This document shows positions 9,212 through 18,260 of a stretch of DNA of 64,000 bases, one piece after another. The translations under genes and the position numbers were made by a program. The stretch is from Rhodococcus sp. SMB37 (lineage in GTDB: Bacteria; Actinomycetota; Actinomycetes; Mycobacteriales; Mycobacteriaceae), in contig NZ_SLVY01000022.1 in the NCBI RefSeq assembly GCF_004345605.1, forward strand, positions 1 to 64,000, given 5' to 3'. Within the stretch, counting starts at the first letter, position 1. Each line of letters starts with the position of its first letter. The notes under the pieces were generated by a model. That model did not search any database. It saw only the letters and a program-made list of their open reading frames with translations, and was not told the DNA's origin.

Positions 9212-10483
9212 TCAGGACTGCCAGTCGACAGCCGCGGCCATCTCCAGCAGCCGTTGTCTGCGCGCGGGCGAAGTGGCACCGATCCAGGCGATCAGCCCGT
9301 ACACGTGGGCGCGGAAGTCACGATGGCCGCTCCGGTTCTGAGATGCTGCGCCCTCCCGGATCGCGTTGTGCAGCAGCGCGCGCAGAGTGTCGTAGTCGGA
9401 GCGGGCGACCTGTGGCCGGTCGTTGACCACCAGGCCCGCGAGGCGTTGCCGCTGATGCCGGTGCATGATCCGAAGCTTGTCGGGATGTACGACGAATCCT
9501 TCCGCGGACACCACTCGAACCACCATCCACAGCGTTCGGTCGACGTCGAGTGTGTCCCCCGACAACGCCAGGTCGTCGCCGTATCGGGTGTAGCGCAGGT
9601 CGTTGCGCCGGGCATATCCGTCGAGACGTCGGTCCAGCGACCGCAACACCAGGTTCGCCAGGTGAGGTGATGTCGGTGCGCCCTGCGGCAAATGCCTGTC
9701 GCGCAGCAGAGCCGCGTGCGCTGAGGTGACACCGTGGAGCACATCGACCGGGGTCGTGGTCGTGCACAACTCGGCGAGCAGGCGAGCGATCCGCGGTGGG
9801 TAACCGGCGCGGTCGAACACTCCCCTGACACGACGGAGGGTGATCGTCTCGAAGCAGCGGCGCAGGTCGATGCGCAGCACCGTGCACCGGTCGGTGTGCG
9901 GCCAGGCGAACGCGGCAGGCGATGAGCCCGGAACGAACCCGCGAGCGGCCGGATGCGCGGGAATCTTTCCGACGAGTCGGTGGAGCAGACGTCGCTGTGT
10001 CTCGCGCATCCGGGGTTTCGGTGCTTCGATGACGCGGACGCCATCGCGTTTGGTGCGGTGCCAGATTCGGTAATGCCGAAGCGGTGGTCCGGCGGTGCGC
10101 AACCAGTTGCCGCGGTCGGCGAACCACTCGAGTTCGGGGACGGTGAGACCGAGCCAGTGCGCGCATTGCTCGACGGAGTAGAGATCGGGCAGACCGTCGA
10201 GCACGGACCCGGTCGACGTCGGCTCGTGCAATTCGATGTGTCGAGGCACTGCCGGCCTGGGAATCGTCCACGGTGCGAGTGCGTCGACCAGGGCCGCCGC
10301 GGGATGACGTGGCTCTGCCCGTGTCAGACGGAACAAGCGATGCGCTACATCGGGGGCGATCTCCCCGGGTAGGACCGAGTCGAGTGCCCGCAGCACTTCG
10401 GGCCATGTCCAGGCGGTGTAGATCCGTGAGAACACGGCTGCCGCCTCCGAAACCTCGACGGCGGGAAGTGACGGTTCGATCAT
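9212..10483 (-). CDS. Retron reverse transcriptase
   Basis: A 423-residue RNA-directed DNA polymerase of the retron type. After an N-terminal extension (about residues 1-98), the RT core runs from LYSVEQCAHWLGL to about 355. RT1-2 lies in YRIWHRTKRDGVRVIEAPKP, RT3 in RIDLRRCFETI (catalytic D206), RT4 is LPQGAPTSPHLAN (265-277), RT5 is YTRYGDDLALSG (Y301, G302, D303, D304), and RT6-7 includes HPDKLRIM and RQRLAGLVVN. The C-terminal 65 residues resemble the thumb. YGDD stands where most retrons have YADD, and LAG where they have VTG. It would make msDNA from the RNA encoded just upstream. ATG 10483 lacks a strong ribosome binding site. No maturase or HNH domain follows. Confidence 0.93.
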   Translation of the reverse strand: MIEPSLPAVEVSEAAAVFSRIYTAWTWPEVLRALDSVLPGEIAPDVAHRLFRLTRAEPRHPAAALVDALAPWTIPRPAVPRHIELHEPTSTGSVLDGLPDLYSVEQCAHWLGLTVPELEWFADRGNWLRTAGPPLRHYRIWHRTKRDGVRVIEAPKPRMRETQRRLLHRLVGKIPAHPAARGFVPGSSPAAFAWPHTDRCTVLRIDLRRCFETITLRRVRGVFDRAGYPPRIARLLAELCTTTTPVDVLHGVTSAHAALLRDRHLPQGAPTSPHLANLVLRSLDRRLDGYARRNDLRYTRYGDDLALSGDTLDVDRTLWMVVRVVSAEGFVVHPDKLRIMHRHQRQRLAGLVVNDRPQVARSDYDTLRALLHNAIREGAASQNRSGHRDFRAHVYGLIAWIGATSPARRQRLLEMAAAVDWQS

Positions 10484-10511
10484 CGGATGGGGAAGCGGTG
10501 CCTTTCAGGAC

Positions 10512-10669
10512 GGGCGGCACGCGAGGTGACCTGAACCTCGTGGTCGCGGCGCCGTTCGGCACGCGCAGCGTGCGGTGCGGCGTCGGACGCAGGAACCAAC
10601 TGTGAACTGTACCCAGGGGTTTCCCCTGAGACGGACCGAAACGATCCGCTCTCACCTCGCCTGCCGCCC
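10512..10669 (-). ncRNA. Retron msr-msd RNA
   Basis: Read on the minus strand upstream of the RT gene. Arm a1 (10669-10652) is GGGCGGCA-G-GCGAGGTGA and arm a2 (10529-10512) is TCACCTCGC-G-TGCCGCCC, pairing 17 of 18 positions. Next to a1 comes AGC (10650-10648), so the expected branch G is 10649. The msr then has a 7-bp hairpin with UUU loop (10648-10632, CGGATCG/CGGTCCG, one G-U pair) and a 6-bp hairpin with AAA loop (10628-10614, CAGGGG/CCCCTG). The msd (about 10613-10530) contains a long hairpin around GCACGC-TGC-GCGTGC (10573-10559) extended by CGCCG/CGGCG. Order, a1/a2 pairing, AGC and UUU loop all match known retron RNAs. No clear promoter was found. Confidence 0.88.
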
Positions 10670-10740
10670 ATGGCCCCGATGTTGCCAGATCCGAGGAGGA
10701 AACGCCGGAGAAGCAGCGGGGGCGGGTGGAAGTAGAAGGA

Positions 10741-11700
10741 TTATGCCCGTCGATCGGCGAGGGTGTTGATCGCGCCTGCCATCTCCTCGGCACGGTCGGT
10801 CGTAATCGTGAGTTCGTGACCTGATTCGGTGGTGATCACCAGCGCGGGACCGGTGTTCGTGACAAGCCCGTACCGGTTGGGTCGCTTGATCCGCATCCCC
10901 CATCCGCCCCAGTCCTGGAACGGGCGTGTCTCGGTGACCTTCGCGCCGATGATCTCGTCGAGGCCGTAGTCGAGGGCGGATGCGCCGAGGTTGCGCACCG
11001 ACACTCCCTGCTCGTCCACTCGCACGGTGAATCGGAGCAGGCTCAGGATCAGGAAACACGACGGGATTGCGATGGCCATGGGCCACCAGCTCCCCATCAG
11101 GAGGCACACGATGGTCACGGGGACCAGTACGAGAAGTGCGAGCACCGCGGTGGTGGGCCGGCCGGTACCGACCTGGTCGACGATGGGCAGCTCGACGGAG
11201 CCGCGTGGCAGTGACGGATCGGGCGTGGTCGTTGCCGGCGGACGCTCCCGGTAATCACGGAGCAGGCTCGCGCCGAGCCATCCGACCGCGATGCCGAGAC
11301 ACATCCCCAGCCCGAGGGACCACGCGGGAAACGGCGCGTCCGACGAGTCGGACACGTCCAGCTGTGCGGTCAGGGTCGCGACATACAGCGTCGCCATCAG
11401 GAAGGTCACCGCAAGCCCGATCACCAGCATGTACCGGCGCATCATCAGCTGCGCTTGGGCGAGTGCAGCGATCGCGCAGCATCCGCCCCCGACCAGCGCT
11501 ATCAGCAACGCCATCGTCCAGGCGCCGGTCATCGGGCTCGTGAACGCGTCGGGAGTCGAGCCGGACCAATGGGATGCCACCTCAGCGGGCAGCCTCGGCT
11601 CCCACGCGGCGGTGAGAATCAGAACGGCTAGTGCGCACAGCAGTGGGATCGCGAGACCGAACACGGCGCCTGCGGGGTCGATGGTGCGGCGGCTGGTCAT
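10741..11700 (-). CDS. DUF1648-type membrane protein
   Basis: A 319-residue integral membrane protein. The N-terminal third resembles DUF1648 (RLPAEVASHWSGSTPDAF between two helices), followed by further helices near residues 55-75, 85-110, 125-150 and 190-230, and a C-terminal soluble domain resembling bacterial PH-like folds (FTVRVDEQGVSVRNL to TTDRAEEMAGAINTL). Function unknown. ATG 11700 gives a short N-terminus before helix 1. It lies just upstream of the retron RNA on the same strand but resembles a widespread actinobacterial membrane protein, not a known retron effector. Confidence 0.75.
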   Translation of the reverse strand: MTSRRTIDPAGAVFGLAIPLLCALAVLILTAAWEPRLPAEVASHWSGSTPDAFTSPMTGAWTMALLIALVGGGCCAIAALAQAQLMMRRYMLVIGLAVTFLMATLYVATLTAQLDVSDSSDAPFPAWSLGLGMCLGIAVGWLGASLLRDYRERPPATTTPDPSLPRGSVELPIVDQVGTGRPTTAVLALLVLVPVTIVCLLMGSWWPMAIAIPSCFLILSLLRFTVRVDEQGVSVRNLGASALDYGLDEIIGAKVTETRPFQDWGGWGMRIKRPNRYGLVTNTGPALVITTESGHELTITTDRAEEMAGAINTLADRRA

Positions 11701-11734
11701 GGCCACATGGTAGGGACAGCCGCAGGAGCGAAGC

Positions 11735-12136
11735 TCAGGCGGTCGGTTCGCACATTCCGCGCAGGCTGCACGACCCGCACGACGTACCGCAGCCGGCTTC
11801 CTCGGGCTTCGTGGCTTCGGCGACCCGCGCGGCGATGGACCCACCGGCGCCCGCGGTGAGCAGAGCCGCCACGACGGTGACGACCACGGCGACCACACCC
11901 CAGATCGTCGGCAGGGTCAGCGCTGCGACGCCACCGAAGACGCACAGCGCAGCTGCGCCGAGCATGCTGGGTGCGGCGATCTTGTTGGACATGGCGAAGG
12001 TGGCGTCGTCGCGGAGCGACTCCGGCGTGCGCACACCCGCCCAGCGGTTGCGCGGAAGCTTGCCGGTCAGCGCCGCGACACCGACCGCGCCGACGGCGAG
12101 GGCGATAAGGAAAAGCAGGATGGCGACGATCAGCAC
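11735..12136 (-). CDS. SdpI-like small membrane protein
   Basis: About 133 residues with three hydrophobic helices. The block NRWAGVRTPESLRDDATFAMSNKIAAPSML resembles SdpI-family proteins (N-R-x-G-I-R-T-P followed by a helix), which include immunity and signalling membrane proteins. The C-terminus carries four cysteines, CGTSCGSCSLRGMC, that may bind a metal. GTG 12136 puts the start at helix 1; a GTG at 12187 adds 17 residues. Same strand and 34 bases upstream of the DUF1648 protein, so likely co-transcribed; divergent from leuS. Confidence 0.65.
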   Translation of the reverse strand: MLIVAILLFLIALAVGAVGVAALTGKLPRNRWAGVRTPESLRDDATFAMSNKIAAPSMLGAAALCVFGGVAALTLPTIWGVVAVVVTVVAALLTAGAGGSIAARVAEATKPEEAGCGTSCGSCSLRGMCEPTA

Positions 12137-12239
12137 CCGATCAGGATACCGCCGCGTCCAGCCGCCCCACCCGTCGGGTATGTACACGTTCTACCCTGGT
12201 TGGAGCCCACAAACGCCGGCCGAGTAGATAGCGATCACC

Positions 12240-15098
12240 GTGACCCGTCCCCATCAGTCCTCCACACCGTCGTCCGACCCCACCCCGCAGCACCGCTACA
12301 CCGCGGAACTCGCAGGGCAGATCGAGCAGCGCTGGCAGGAGCTGTGGCGCGAGCGCGGCACCTTCCACGCACCCAACCCGGTGGGCGACCTTGCCGGCGA
12401 CGTGCCCGCCGACAAGTTGTTCGTGCAGGACATGTTCCCGTACCCGTCGGGCTCGGGCCTGCACGTCGGGCACCCCCTCGGATACATCGCGACCGACGTC
12501 TACGCCCGCTTCCATCGGATGCAGGGCCACAACGTGCTGCACACACTCGGCTACGACGCGTTCGGCCTGCCCGCCGAGCAGTACGCGGTGCAGACGGGCA
12601 CCCACCCCCGCACCACCACCGAAGCCAACATCGTGAACATGAAGCGGCAGCTCGGACGTCTGGGACTCGGCCACGACGACCGCCGCTCCGTTGCGACCAC
12701 CGATGTCGACTTCTATCACTGGACGCAGTGGATCTTCCTCACGATCTACAACGCGTGGTACGACACCGCAGCCGGTAAGGCTCGTCGGATCGCTGAACTC
12801 GAAGCTGAATTCACCGACGGCACGCGCACCCTCGACGACGGGCGCGACTGGGCATCGCTGTCGACGAGTGAGCGCGGCGCGGTACTCGACTCGTACCGAC
12901 TTGTCTACCAGTCGAATTCGCTCGTCAACTGGTGCCCCGGGCTCGGAACCGTGCTGGCCAACGAAGAGGTCACGGCCGACGGCCGTTCGGAGCGCGGTAA
13001 CTTTCCCGTGTTCCGGAAGAACCTGCGCCAGTGGATGATGCGGATCACTGCGTACTCCGATCGCCTCATCGACGACCTCGAGTACCTGGACTGGCCCGAC
13101 AAGGTCAAGTCCATGCAGCGCAACTGGATCGGCCGCTCTCACGGCGCTCAGGTGGCGTTCGCAGTGGACGGCGCAGATGCCGCGGTCGAGGTCTTCACGA
13201 CCCGCCCCGACACACTCTTCGGTGCCAGCTACGTCACCCTCGCTCCCGAGCATGAACTTGTCGACGAGATCGTCGCGTCGGAATGGCCGGCCGACGTCGA
13301 CGCGCGGTGGACCGGTGGCGCTGCCGCTCCCGCCGACGCCGTCGCCGCGTACCGCGCCGCGATCGGCGCCAAATCCGACCTCGAGCGGCAGGAGTCGAAG
13401 GAGAAGACCGGTGTGTTCCTCGGCGCGTACGCCGTGAACCCGGTCAACGGGGAGAAGCTCCCGATCTTCATTGCCGACTACGTGCTCACCGGCTACGGCA
13501 CCGGCGCGATCATGGCTGTTCCCGGCCACGACCAGCGCGACTGGGAATTCGCGACCGCGTTCGGCCTGCCCATCCGCGAGGTCATCTCCGGTGGAGACAT
13601 CACGACCGAGGCGTACACCGGCGACGGCACTCTCGTGAACTCCGGTCAACTGGACGGGCTGAACATCGCCGACGCGAAGAAGACCATCATCGCGAAGCTC
13701 GAGGAAGACGGCACCGGTACCGGTACCGTCCAATTCAAGCTGCGCGACTGGCTCTTTGCACGCCAGCGTTACTGGGGCGAGCCGTTCCCGATCGTGTACG
13801 ACGAGCAGGGTGAAGCTCACGCACTGCCCGATTCGATGCTGCCGGTGGAACTTCCCGAGGTCGAGGACTACGCACCGGTGTCGTTCGACCCGGACGATGC
13901 AGACTCCGAGCCGTCGCCCCCGCTTGCGAAGGCCTCCGACTGGGTGAACGTCGAACTCGATCTCGGAGATGGACTGCAGCATTACACCCGCGACACCAAT
14001 GTGATGCCGCAGTGGGCGGGCAGTTCGTGGTACCAGCTGCGCTACATCGACCCGACGAACTCGGAAGAGTTCTGTGCCAAGGAGAACGAGGCCTACTGGA
14101 CGGGTCCGCGCCCCGAACTCCACGGGCCGAACGACCCGGGCGGCGTCGACCTGTATGTCGGCGGTGTCGAGCATGCGGTACTGCACCTGCTCTACGCTCG
14201 CTTCTGGCACAAGGTGCTCTTCGACCTCGGCTACGTCACGTCGTCCGAGCCGTACCGCCGCCTGTTCAACCAGGGCTACATCCAGGCCTACGCCTACACC
14301 GATGCGCGTGGCGTGTACGTTCCCGCCGACGAAGTGGTCGAACGCGACGGCAAGTTCTTCCGGACGGGTCCCGACGGTGAGCAGGAAGTCGCCCGCGAAT
14401 ACGGAAAGATGGGCAAGTCGCTCAAGAATTCCGTTGCGCCCGACGAGATCTGCAACGACTACGGTGCCGACACCCTGCGCGTGTACGAGATGTCGATGGG
14501 TCCCCTCGACCAGTCACGTCCGTGGGCGACCAAGGACGTCGTCGGTGCGTCGCGGTTCCTGCAGCGCGCGTGGCGTCTGGTGGTCGACGAGGAGACCGGT
14601 GCTGTCCGCGTCACCGACGCAGAGCCGGACGACGACACCCTTCGCGCACTGAACAAGGCGGTCGCCGGCGTGACCGACGATTACACCCATCTGCGCGACA
14701 ACACCGCGATCGCGAAACTGATCGAGTACACGAACCATCTGACGAAGCAGTACCCGTCGGGCGCGCCGCGCACCGCGGTCGAGCCGCTCGTGTTGATGAT
14801 GGCTCCGGTCGCACCGCACCTCGCAGAGGAGTTGTGGTCGCGGCTCGGGAACTCGGAACCGCTTGCGCACGGGCCTTTCCCGACCGCCGACGAGAAGTGG
14901 CTGGTGGAGGATTCTGTCGAGTACCCGATCCAGGTCAACGGCAAGGTCCGTAGCCGCATCACCGTTCCGGCCGATGCGACGCCGGATGCGATCGAGGCCG
15001 CGGCGCTGGCCGATGCGAAGATCGTGGATCTGCTCGGTGGTGCCGCGCCGCGCAAGGTGATCGTGGTGCCCGGCAAGATGGTCAACATCGTGAAGTAG
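12240..15098 (+). CDS. leuS: Leucyl-tRNA synthetase
   Basis: A 952-residue class Ia aminoacyl-tRNA synthetase that charges tRNA-Leu in the cytoplasm. The HIGH signature appears as HVGH at residues 75-78 ([16 protein letters not shown]) and KMSKS as KMGKS near residue 723. The editing domain is inserted between them ([33 protein letters not shown]). The anticodon-binding and C-terminal domains complete the protein, and length is normal for actinobacteria. GTG 12240 gives a 20-residue low-complexity leader before the conserved start. A perfect 19-bp hairpin follows the stop. Confidence 0.98.
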   Translation: MTRPHQSSTPSSDPTPQHRYTAELAGQIEQRWQELWRERGTFHAPNPVGDLAGDVPADKLFVQDMFPYPSGSGLHVGHPLGYIATDVYARFHRMQGHNVLHTLGYDAFGLPAEQYAVQTGTHPRTTTEANIVNMKRQLGRLGLGHDDRRSVATTDVDFYHWTQWIFLTIYNAWYDTAAGKARRIAELEAEFTDGTRTLDDGRDWASLSTSERGAVLDSYRLVYQSNSLVNWCPGLGTVLANEEVTADGRSERGNFPVFRKNLRQWMMRITAYSDRLIDDLEYLDWPDKVKSMQRNWIGRSHGAQVAFAVDGADAAVEVFTTRPDTLFGASYVTLAPEHELVDEIVASEWPADVDARWTGGAAAPADAVAAYRAAIGAKSDLERQESKEKTGVFLGAYAVNPVNGEKLPIFIADYVLTGYGTGAIMAVPGHDQRDWEFATAFGLPIREVISGGDITTEAYTGDGTLVNSGQLDGLNIADAKKTIIAKLEEDGTGTGTVQFKLRDWLFARQRYWGEPFPIVYDEQGEAHALPDSMLPVELPEVEDYAPVSFDPDDADSEPSPPLAKASDWVNVELDLGDGLQHYTRDTNVMPQWAGSSWYQLRYIDPTNSEEFCAKENEAYWTGPRPELHGPNDPGGVDLYVGGVEHAVLHLLYARFWHKVLFDLGYVTSSEPYRRLFNQGYIQAYAYTDARGVYVPADEVVERDGKFFRTGPDGEQEVAREYGKMGKSLKNSVAPDEICNDYGADTLRVYEMSMGPLDQSRPWATKDVVGASRFLQRAWRLVVDEETGAVRVTDAEPDDDTLRALNKAVAGVTDDYTHLRDNTAIAKLIEYTNHLTKQYPSGAPRTAVEPLVLMMAPVAPHLAEELWSRLGNSEPLAHGPFPTADEKWLVEDSVEYPIQVNGKVRSRITVPADATPDAIEAAALADAKIVDLLGGAAPRKVIVVPGKMVNIVK

Positions 15099-15127
15099 CT
15101 TTCGGACATACCCGAGGGAACGCACGC

Positions 15128-15171
15128 AGTCACCGCTGCCAGGGCACACGGGTGCCCTGGCAGCGGTGACT
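15128..15171. terminator. Bidirectional terminator after leuS
   Basis: Two perfectly complementary 19-nt arms (15128-15146 and 15153-15171) around a 6-nt loop, with GTGTTCTTT following on the plus side. It lies between leuS and the convergent DUF222-HNH pseudogene and can serve both strands. Confidence 0.85.
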
Positions 15172-15189
15172 GTGTTCTTTACGTGTGGA

Positions 15190-15928
15190 TCAGGACACCA
15201 GATCCGGCCGATTCCCCGGAATCGGTGTCCGGAACACGTCCACACTCGCGGGCGGAACGAACTGCGGCCGGCGGTGTTCGGTCATCTCGACTTCCCACTC
15301 GGTGTGATGCATCAACCGGTGATGATGTCTGCACAACAACACCACATTGTCGAGGTCGGTATCAGCGCCGTCGACCCAATGGTGAATGTGGTGGGCATCC
15401 GCCCAGGCCGGCGGTGTCGAACACCCGGGGAAGGCGCATCCACCGTCGCGGACGGTGAGAGCGCGTCGCTGTTCCCGACTGGCGGTGCGGCGGGTCCGCC
15501 CGTGTGCCAGCCGCACGGCCCACGGCTCGGTGGCCGACCTTCTCGCTGGCGTGGTCGATGAGGATGGTGCGGGCTTTGTCGAAGTCGCAGGGGTTCATGG
15601 TGCGGGGGTAGTGCTGGCAGAAGTAGGCGATCTGGCGGGCTTTCTCCGCATCGAGTAAGCCGGATGAATAGGCTGTGCGCACTTCCGGTTCGAGTCGCAG
15701 TAGGCGAGCCAGTGATTCGATGCGGTGACATTCATCGATCTCGAGGTGGGTCGCGGCACACAGCCAGTGTGCGGGGCTGCGGTAGCCGTGTTCTGTGACG
15801 GTGTCGCGTTCGTACATCGCGATCATCAGATCCATGCGGTGCACCTGGGCGGTGTGGATTTCGGCGGAGACGGCGAGTGTCTCGGCCATGAGTTGTGTGT
15901 CGTCGAATCTCCAGAGCTCCCCACCCAT
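15190..15928 (-). pseudogene. DUF222-HNH endonuclease, internally deleted and frameshifted
   Basis: Two frames of one family are adjoined. From ATG 15928 the minus strand reads MGGELWRFDDTQLMAETLAV and a DUF222-like helical segment (RSPAHWLCAATHLEIDECHRI) to about 15540. The second frame, ending at 15190, encodes the HNH part: RRALTVRDGGCAFPGC, HHIHHWVDGADTDLDNVVLLCRHHH. In intact members (often 400-500 residues, the 13E12-like repeat family) a long middle section separates these. Here most of it is missing and the frame changes, so the nuclease is probably inactive. The HNH metal-binding residues are intact. Confidence 0.8.
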
Positions 15929-16097
15929 GATCGAATTGTATAGAACGCGTATTCGATATTGAAGGATTGCTGAAACATTTGTTCGATAGCTCGGAGTGGT
16001 CTGGCAGTGGCCTGCTTCTCGCGTTTGGTAGCTTGGCGGATGGATCTGCTCCTGCCGAGCGCCCGATCCCCCATTGGGAGGAAGTGACTTTCGCGCT

Positions 16098-16820
16098 GTG
16101 AACAAGCAACTCGTCGCCGGCCTTGCGTGCCTCACCGTGTGTGCGCTGAGCGCCTGCGGCACCGATTCCGGCAATGCCGAGACCGACGCGACACCCATGC
16201 CGTCGACTGCGATCGTTCCCTCGGAGGTGGTTCTGTCCGATGTCGATGCCCCGGCGGGCTACATCCACGCCGATGTGGCCGACACGCTCGACTCGGATAT
16301 CGGTGAGGTGAGCAATGAGGAGGTGATCGCGATGTTCACCGAGATCAGCGACAGCACCGTCACCGATCCTGAGGCGTGCGGCGCACTCGTGCCCACCGCG
16401 GTGGACACTGTGTTGCGACTCAACGAGGATCGGGCAGGCACGGCCGTCTCCGAGTACGCCTCCGACGGCACCGAGGGAACCGACAGTGCCATCACCGTCG
16501 TGGCCACCACCAGCGACACCGGAGCTCGGGTGCCCGAGAGCCTAGACGAGTGCACGAGTTTCACCCGGACGAGCTCGTCCGGCGACACGGAAGCATCTGT
16601 CACCTACCGGGTCTCCCCACTGGACCTCGACGTTGAGGGAGCCGACGGTCTGATCGCTGCCCGCGCGGAGGCGGACCAGGGCGGGGCAGCAGAGTCCACG
16701 ACCGTCGTCGCCGGAACGGTCGACGGCGTGTACTTCCAGATCAATGCCACGGGACCGATCGACGATCAGTTGGTCAGCGACCTGGCGGAAAAACAGATCG
16801 GCAAGATCGAAGGAGCCTGA
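16098..16820 (+). CDS. Putative secreted lipoprotein
   Basis: About 240 residues with a lipoprotein signal peptide (NKQLVAGLACLTVCALSAC) whose lipobox LSAC places the lipidated Cys near residue 20. The mature part is acidic and Ser/Thr-rich and resembles the secreted sensor-domain or LpqN-like lipoproteins of mycobacteria in length and in its paired cysteines (EACGALVP and LDECTSF). It should sit on the outer face of the membrane. GTG 16098 is the first start that yields a normal signal peptide; GGGAGGAAG lies somewhat far upstream (15 bases). Function unknown. Confidence 0.75.
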   Translation: MNKQLVAGLACLTVCALSACGTDSGNAETDATPMPSTAIVPSEVVLSDVDAPAGYIHADVADTLDSDIGEVSNEEVIAMFTEISDSTVTDPEACGALVPTAVDTVLRLNEDRAGTAVSEYASDGTEGTDSAITVVATTSDTGARVPESLDECTSFTRTSSSGDTEASVTYRVSPLDLDVEGADGLIAARAEADQGGAAESTTVVAGTVDGVYFQINATGPIDDQLVSDLAEKQIGKIEGA

Positions 16821-16943
16821 GTAGCGCTGAACGAGCAGAGGTCTCGACAACTCCACACGAGTCTGGTATTTCTGGATACAGCGTCGCGTGTCGATGACGG
16901 ACTGCGTCAGGCATGGAGGCGTCGAACCCTAAAGGGATTCCTT

Positions 16944-17330
16944 TTGACCATCTCGCTCAACCACACCATCGTCGCTGCCGAGGACAAACAGCATTCGGCG
17001 TATTTCCTGACAACCCTGTTCGGTCTCCCCGATCCGGTCCCGGCCGGGCACTTCTTGGCTGTTCAGCTCGCCAACGGCGTCACCCTCGACTTCGCCGAGC
17101 CACCGCCGCACGTCGACGTCTCACCTCAGCACTATGCGTTCCTGGTGTCGGAGGAGGACTTCGACAAGATCTACGGGCGCATCCTCGAGCAGAAACTCGA
17201 GCACTGGGCCGATCCCCGGCAGTCTGCGCACGGGATCAACCGAAACGACGGCGGGCGCGGAACCTACTTCCTCGACCCGTCCGGTCACTACCTCGAAATC
17301 ATAACGCGGCCATACGGTTCGGGCGGGTAG
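16944..17330 (+). CDS. VOC superfamily (glyoxalase-like) protein
   Basis: A 128-residue protein of the vicinal oxygen chelate fold. It begins with the typical first strand SLNHTIVAA and ends with a metal-ligand strand of the GTYFLDPSGHYLEIITRPYG type, with repeated beta-alpha-beta-beta-beta character. Potential metal ligands include His near residue 7 and Glu near the C-terminus (LEII). Members are lyases, dioxygenases or resistance proteins, and the substrate cannot be told. The start is TTG 16944 with AAAGGGA upstream. It stands alone. Confidence 0.8.
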   Translation: MTISLNHTIVAAEDKQHSAYFLTTLFGLPDPVPAGHFLAVQLANGVTLDFAEPPPHVDVSPQHYAFLVSEEDFDKIYGRILEQKLEHWADPRQSAHGINRNDGGRGTYFLDPSGHYLEIITRPYGSGG

Positions 17331-17357
17331 TAGACCGCGTGATATGGGTGGCCCGGC

Positions 17358-18260
17358 CTATCCCACAGTGGCGGGGTGGGAGCGGGCGGCGAGGGCGCGG
17401 ATGAAGCGGGCGATTTCGGCGGGCTTCTCTTCGGCCATGAAGTGGCCGGCCTCGATGGGCTCATACGTCAGGTCGGGCGCCCATACCCGCCAGAGCGCCG
17501 CGGCGTCGAACCCCAGTTGGGAGCCCCAGTCCTGGGAAATGACTCCGACGGGCATGGTGAGTTGCTTGCCTGCGTCGCGGTCCTCACGGTCCATGTCGAG
17601 GTCGATGCCCGCTGTGGCGCGGTAGTCGGCGACGATGGAGTCCACGGAATTCACCGAGCTGTCGACGTAGTGTCGGCGGACCTCGGGCGGGAACGTCGAA
17701 CCATCGGTGTCCCAGTCGTCCAGGAACGAACCGAAGAACTCGGGTCCGACGGCGCGGATCATCTTCTCGGGGAGACCTGTGGGTTGTGCCATGAGGTAGA
17801 GGTGCCAGGCGACCTTGGCGTCGACGCCGTGCAGGACGTCCCAGGTGTCCGAAGTGGGCAGCACGTCGAGGATCCCGAGAAACTGCACCGACTCCGGATG
17901 GTCGAGTCCTGCGCGAACACCGACGAGGGCGCCTCGGTCATGGCCGATCAGGCCGAAACGGGCGTGGCCGAGCGCTTCGGCTATGCGCAGGATGTCTCGG
18001 GCCATTGTCCTCTTCGAGTAGGTCTGCCGGCCCTGTTCTGCCGGTTTGGCGCTCTCGCCGTACCCCCGAAGGTCAGGGATGATGACCGTGTGCTGTTCGG
18101 CGAGCTCATGTGCGACGTGGCGCCACATGTAGTGGGTCTGCGGGAATCCATGGAGGAGGACGATTGCGGGCCCGGTACCGGCCACGGCGACGTTGAGGTC
18201 GACTTCGCTGTCTCCGGGCAGCTTTCGGTATCGGAATCCATTGATGGTCAAGCGGTTCAC
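17358..18260 (-). CDS. Alpha/beta hydrolase (haloacid dehalogenase / epoxide hydrolase type)
   Basis: A 300-residue soluble enzyme. HGFPQTHYMW gives the oxyanion-hole region, the nucleophile elbow is GHDRGA (Asp nucleophile), and the catalytic His is in IEAGHFMAEEKP. An Asp nucleophile with the RGYGESAKP block and HDRGA elbow is typical of fluoroacetate dehalogenases and related epoxide hydrolases, which hydrolyse C-halogen or epoxide bonds. The ATG overlaps the stop of the TetR gene by four bases, so it is probably the repressor's target and co-transcribed with it. Confidence 0.88.
   Translation of the reverse strand: MNRLTINGFRYRKLPGDSEVDLNVAVAGTGPAIVLLHGFPQTHYMWRHVAHELAEQHTVIIPDLRGYGESAKPAEQGRQTYSKRTMARDILRIAEALGHARFGLIGHDRGALVGVRAGLDHPESVQFLGILDVLPTSDTWDVLHGVDAKVAWHLYLMAQPTGLPEKMIRAVGPEFFGSFLDDWDTDGSTFPPEVRRHYVDSSVNSVDSIVADYRATAGIDLDMDREDRDAGKQLTMPVGVISQDWGSQLGFDAAALWRVWAPDLTYEPIEAGHFMAEEKPAEIARFIRALAARSHPATVG

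Noticed and set aside
9212-10483. Group II intron or DGR reverse transcriptase
   Set aside because: There is no maturase (X) or endonuclease domain, no intron-like RNA ends and no variable/template repeat; the motifs and upstream RNA fit a retron.
10741-11700. DUF1648 membrane gene as the retron effector
   Set aside because: It lies upstream of the RNA, resembles a widespread actinobacterial membrane protein, appears paired with the SdpI-like gene and has its own stop before the retron; no evidence ties it to the RT.
12141-14210. 689-residue open frame antisense to leuS
   Set aside because: It lies wholly opposite a clear leuS, is rich in Val/Arg/Gly from codon complementarity and shows no family motif; a GC-rich shadow.
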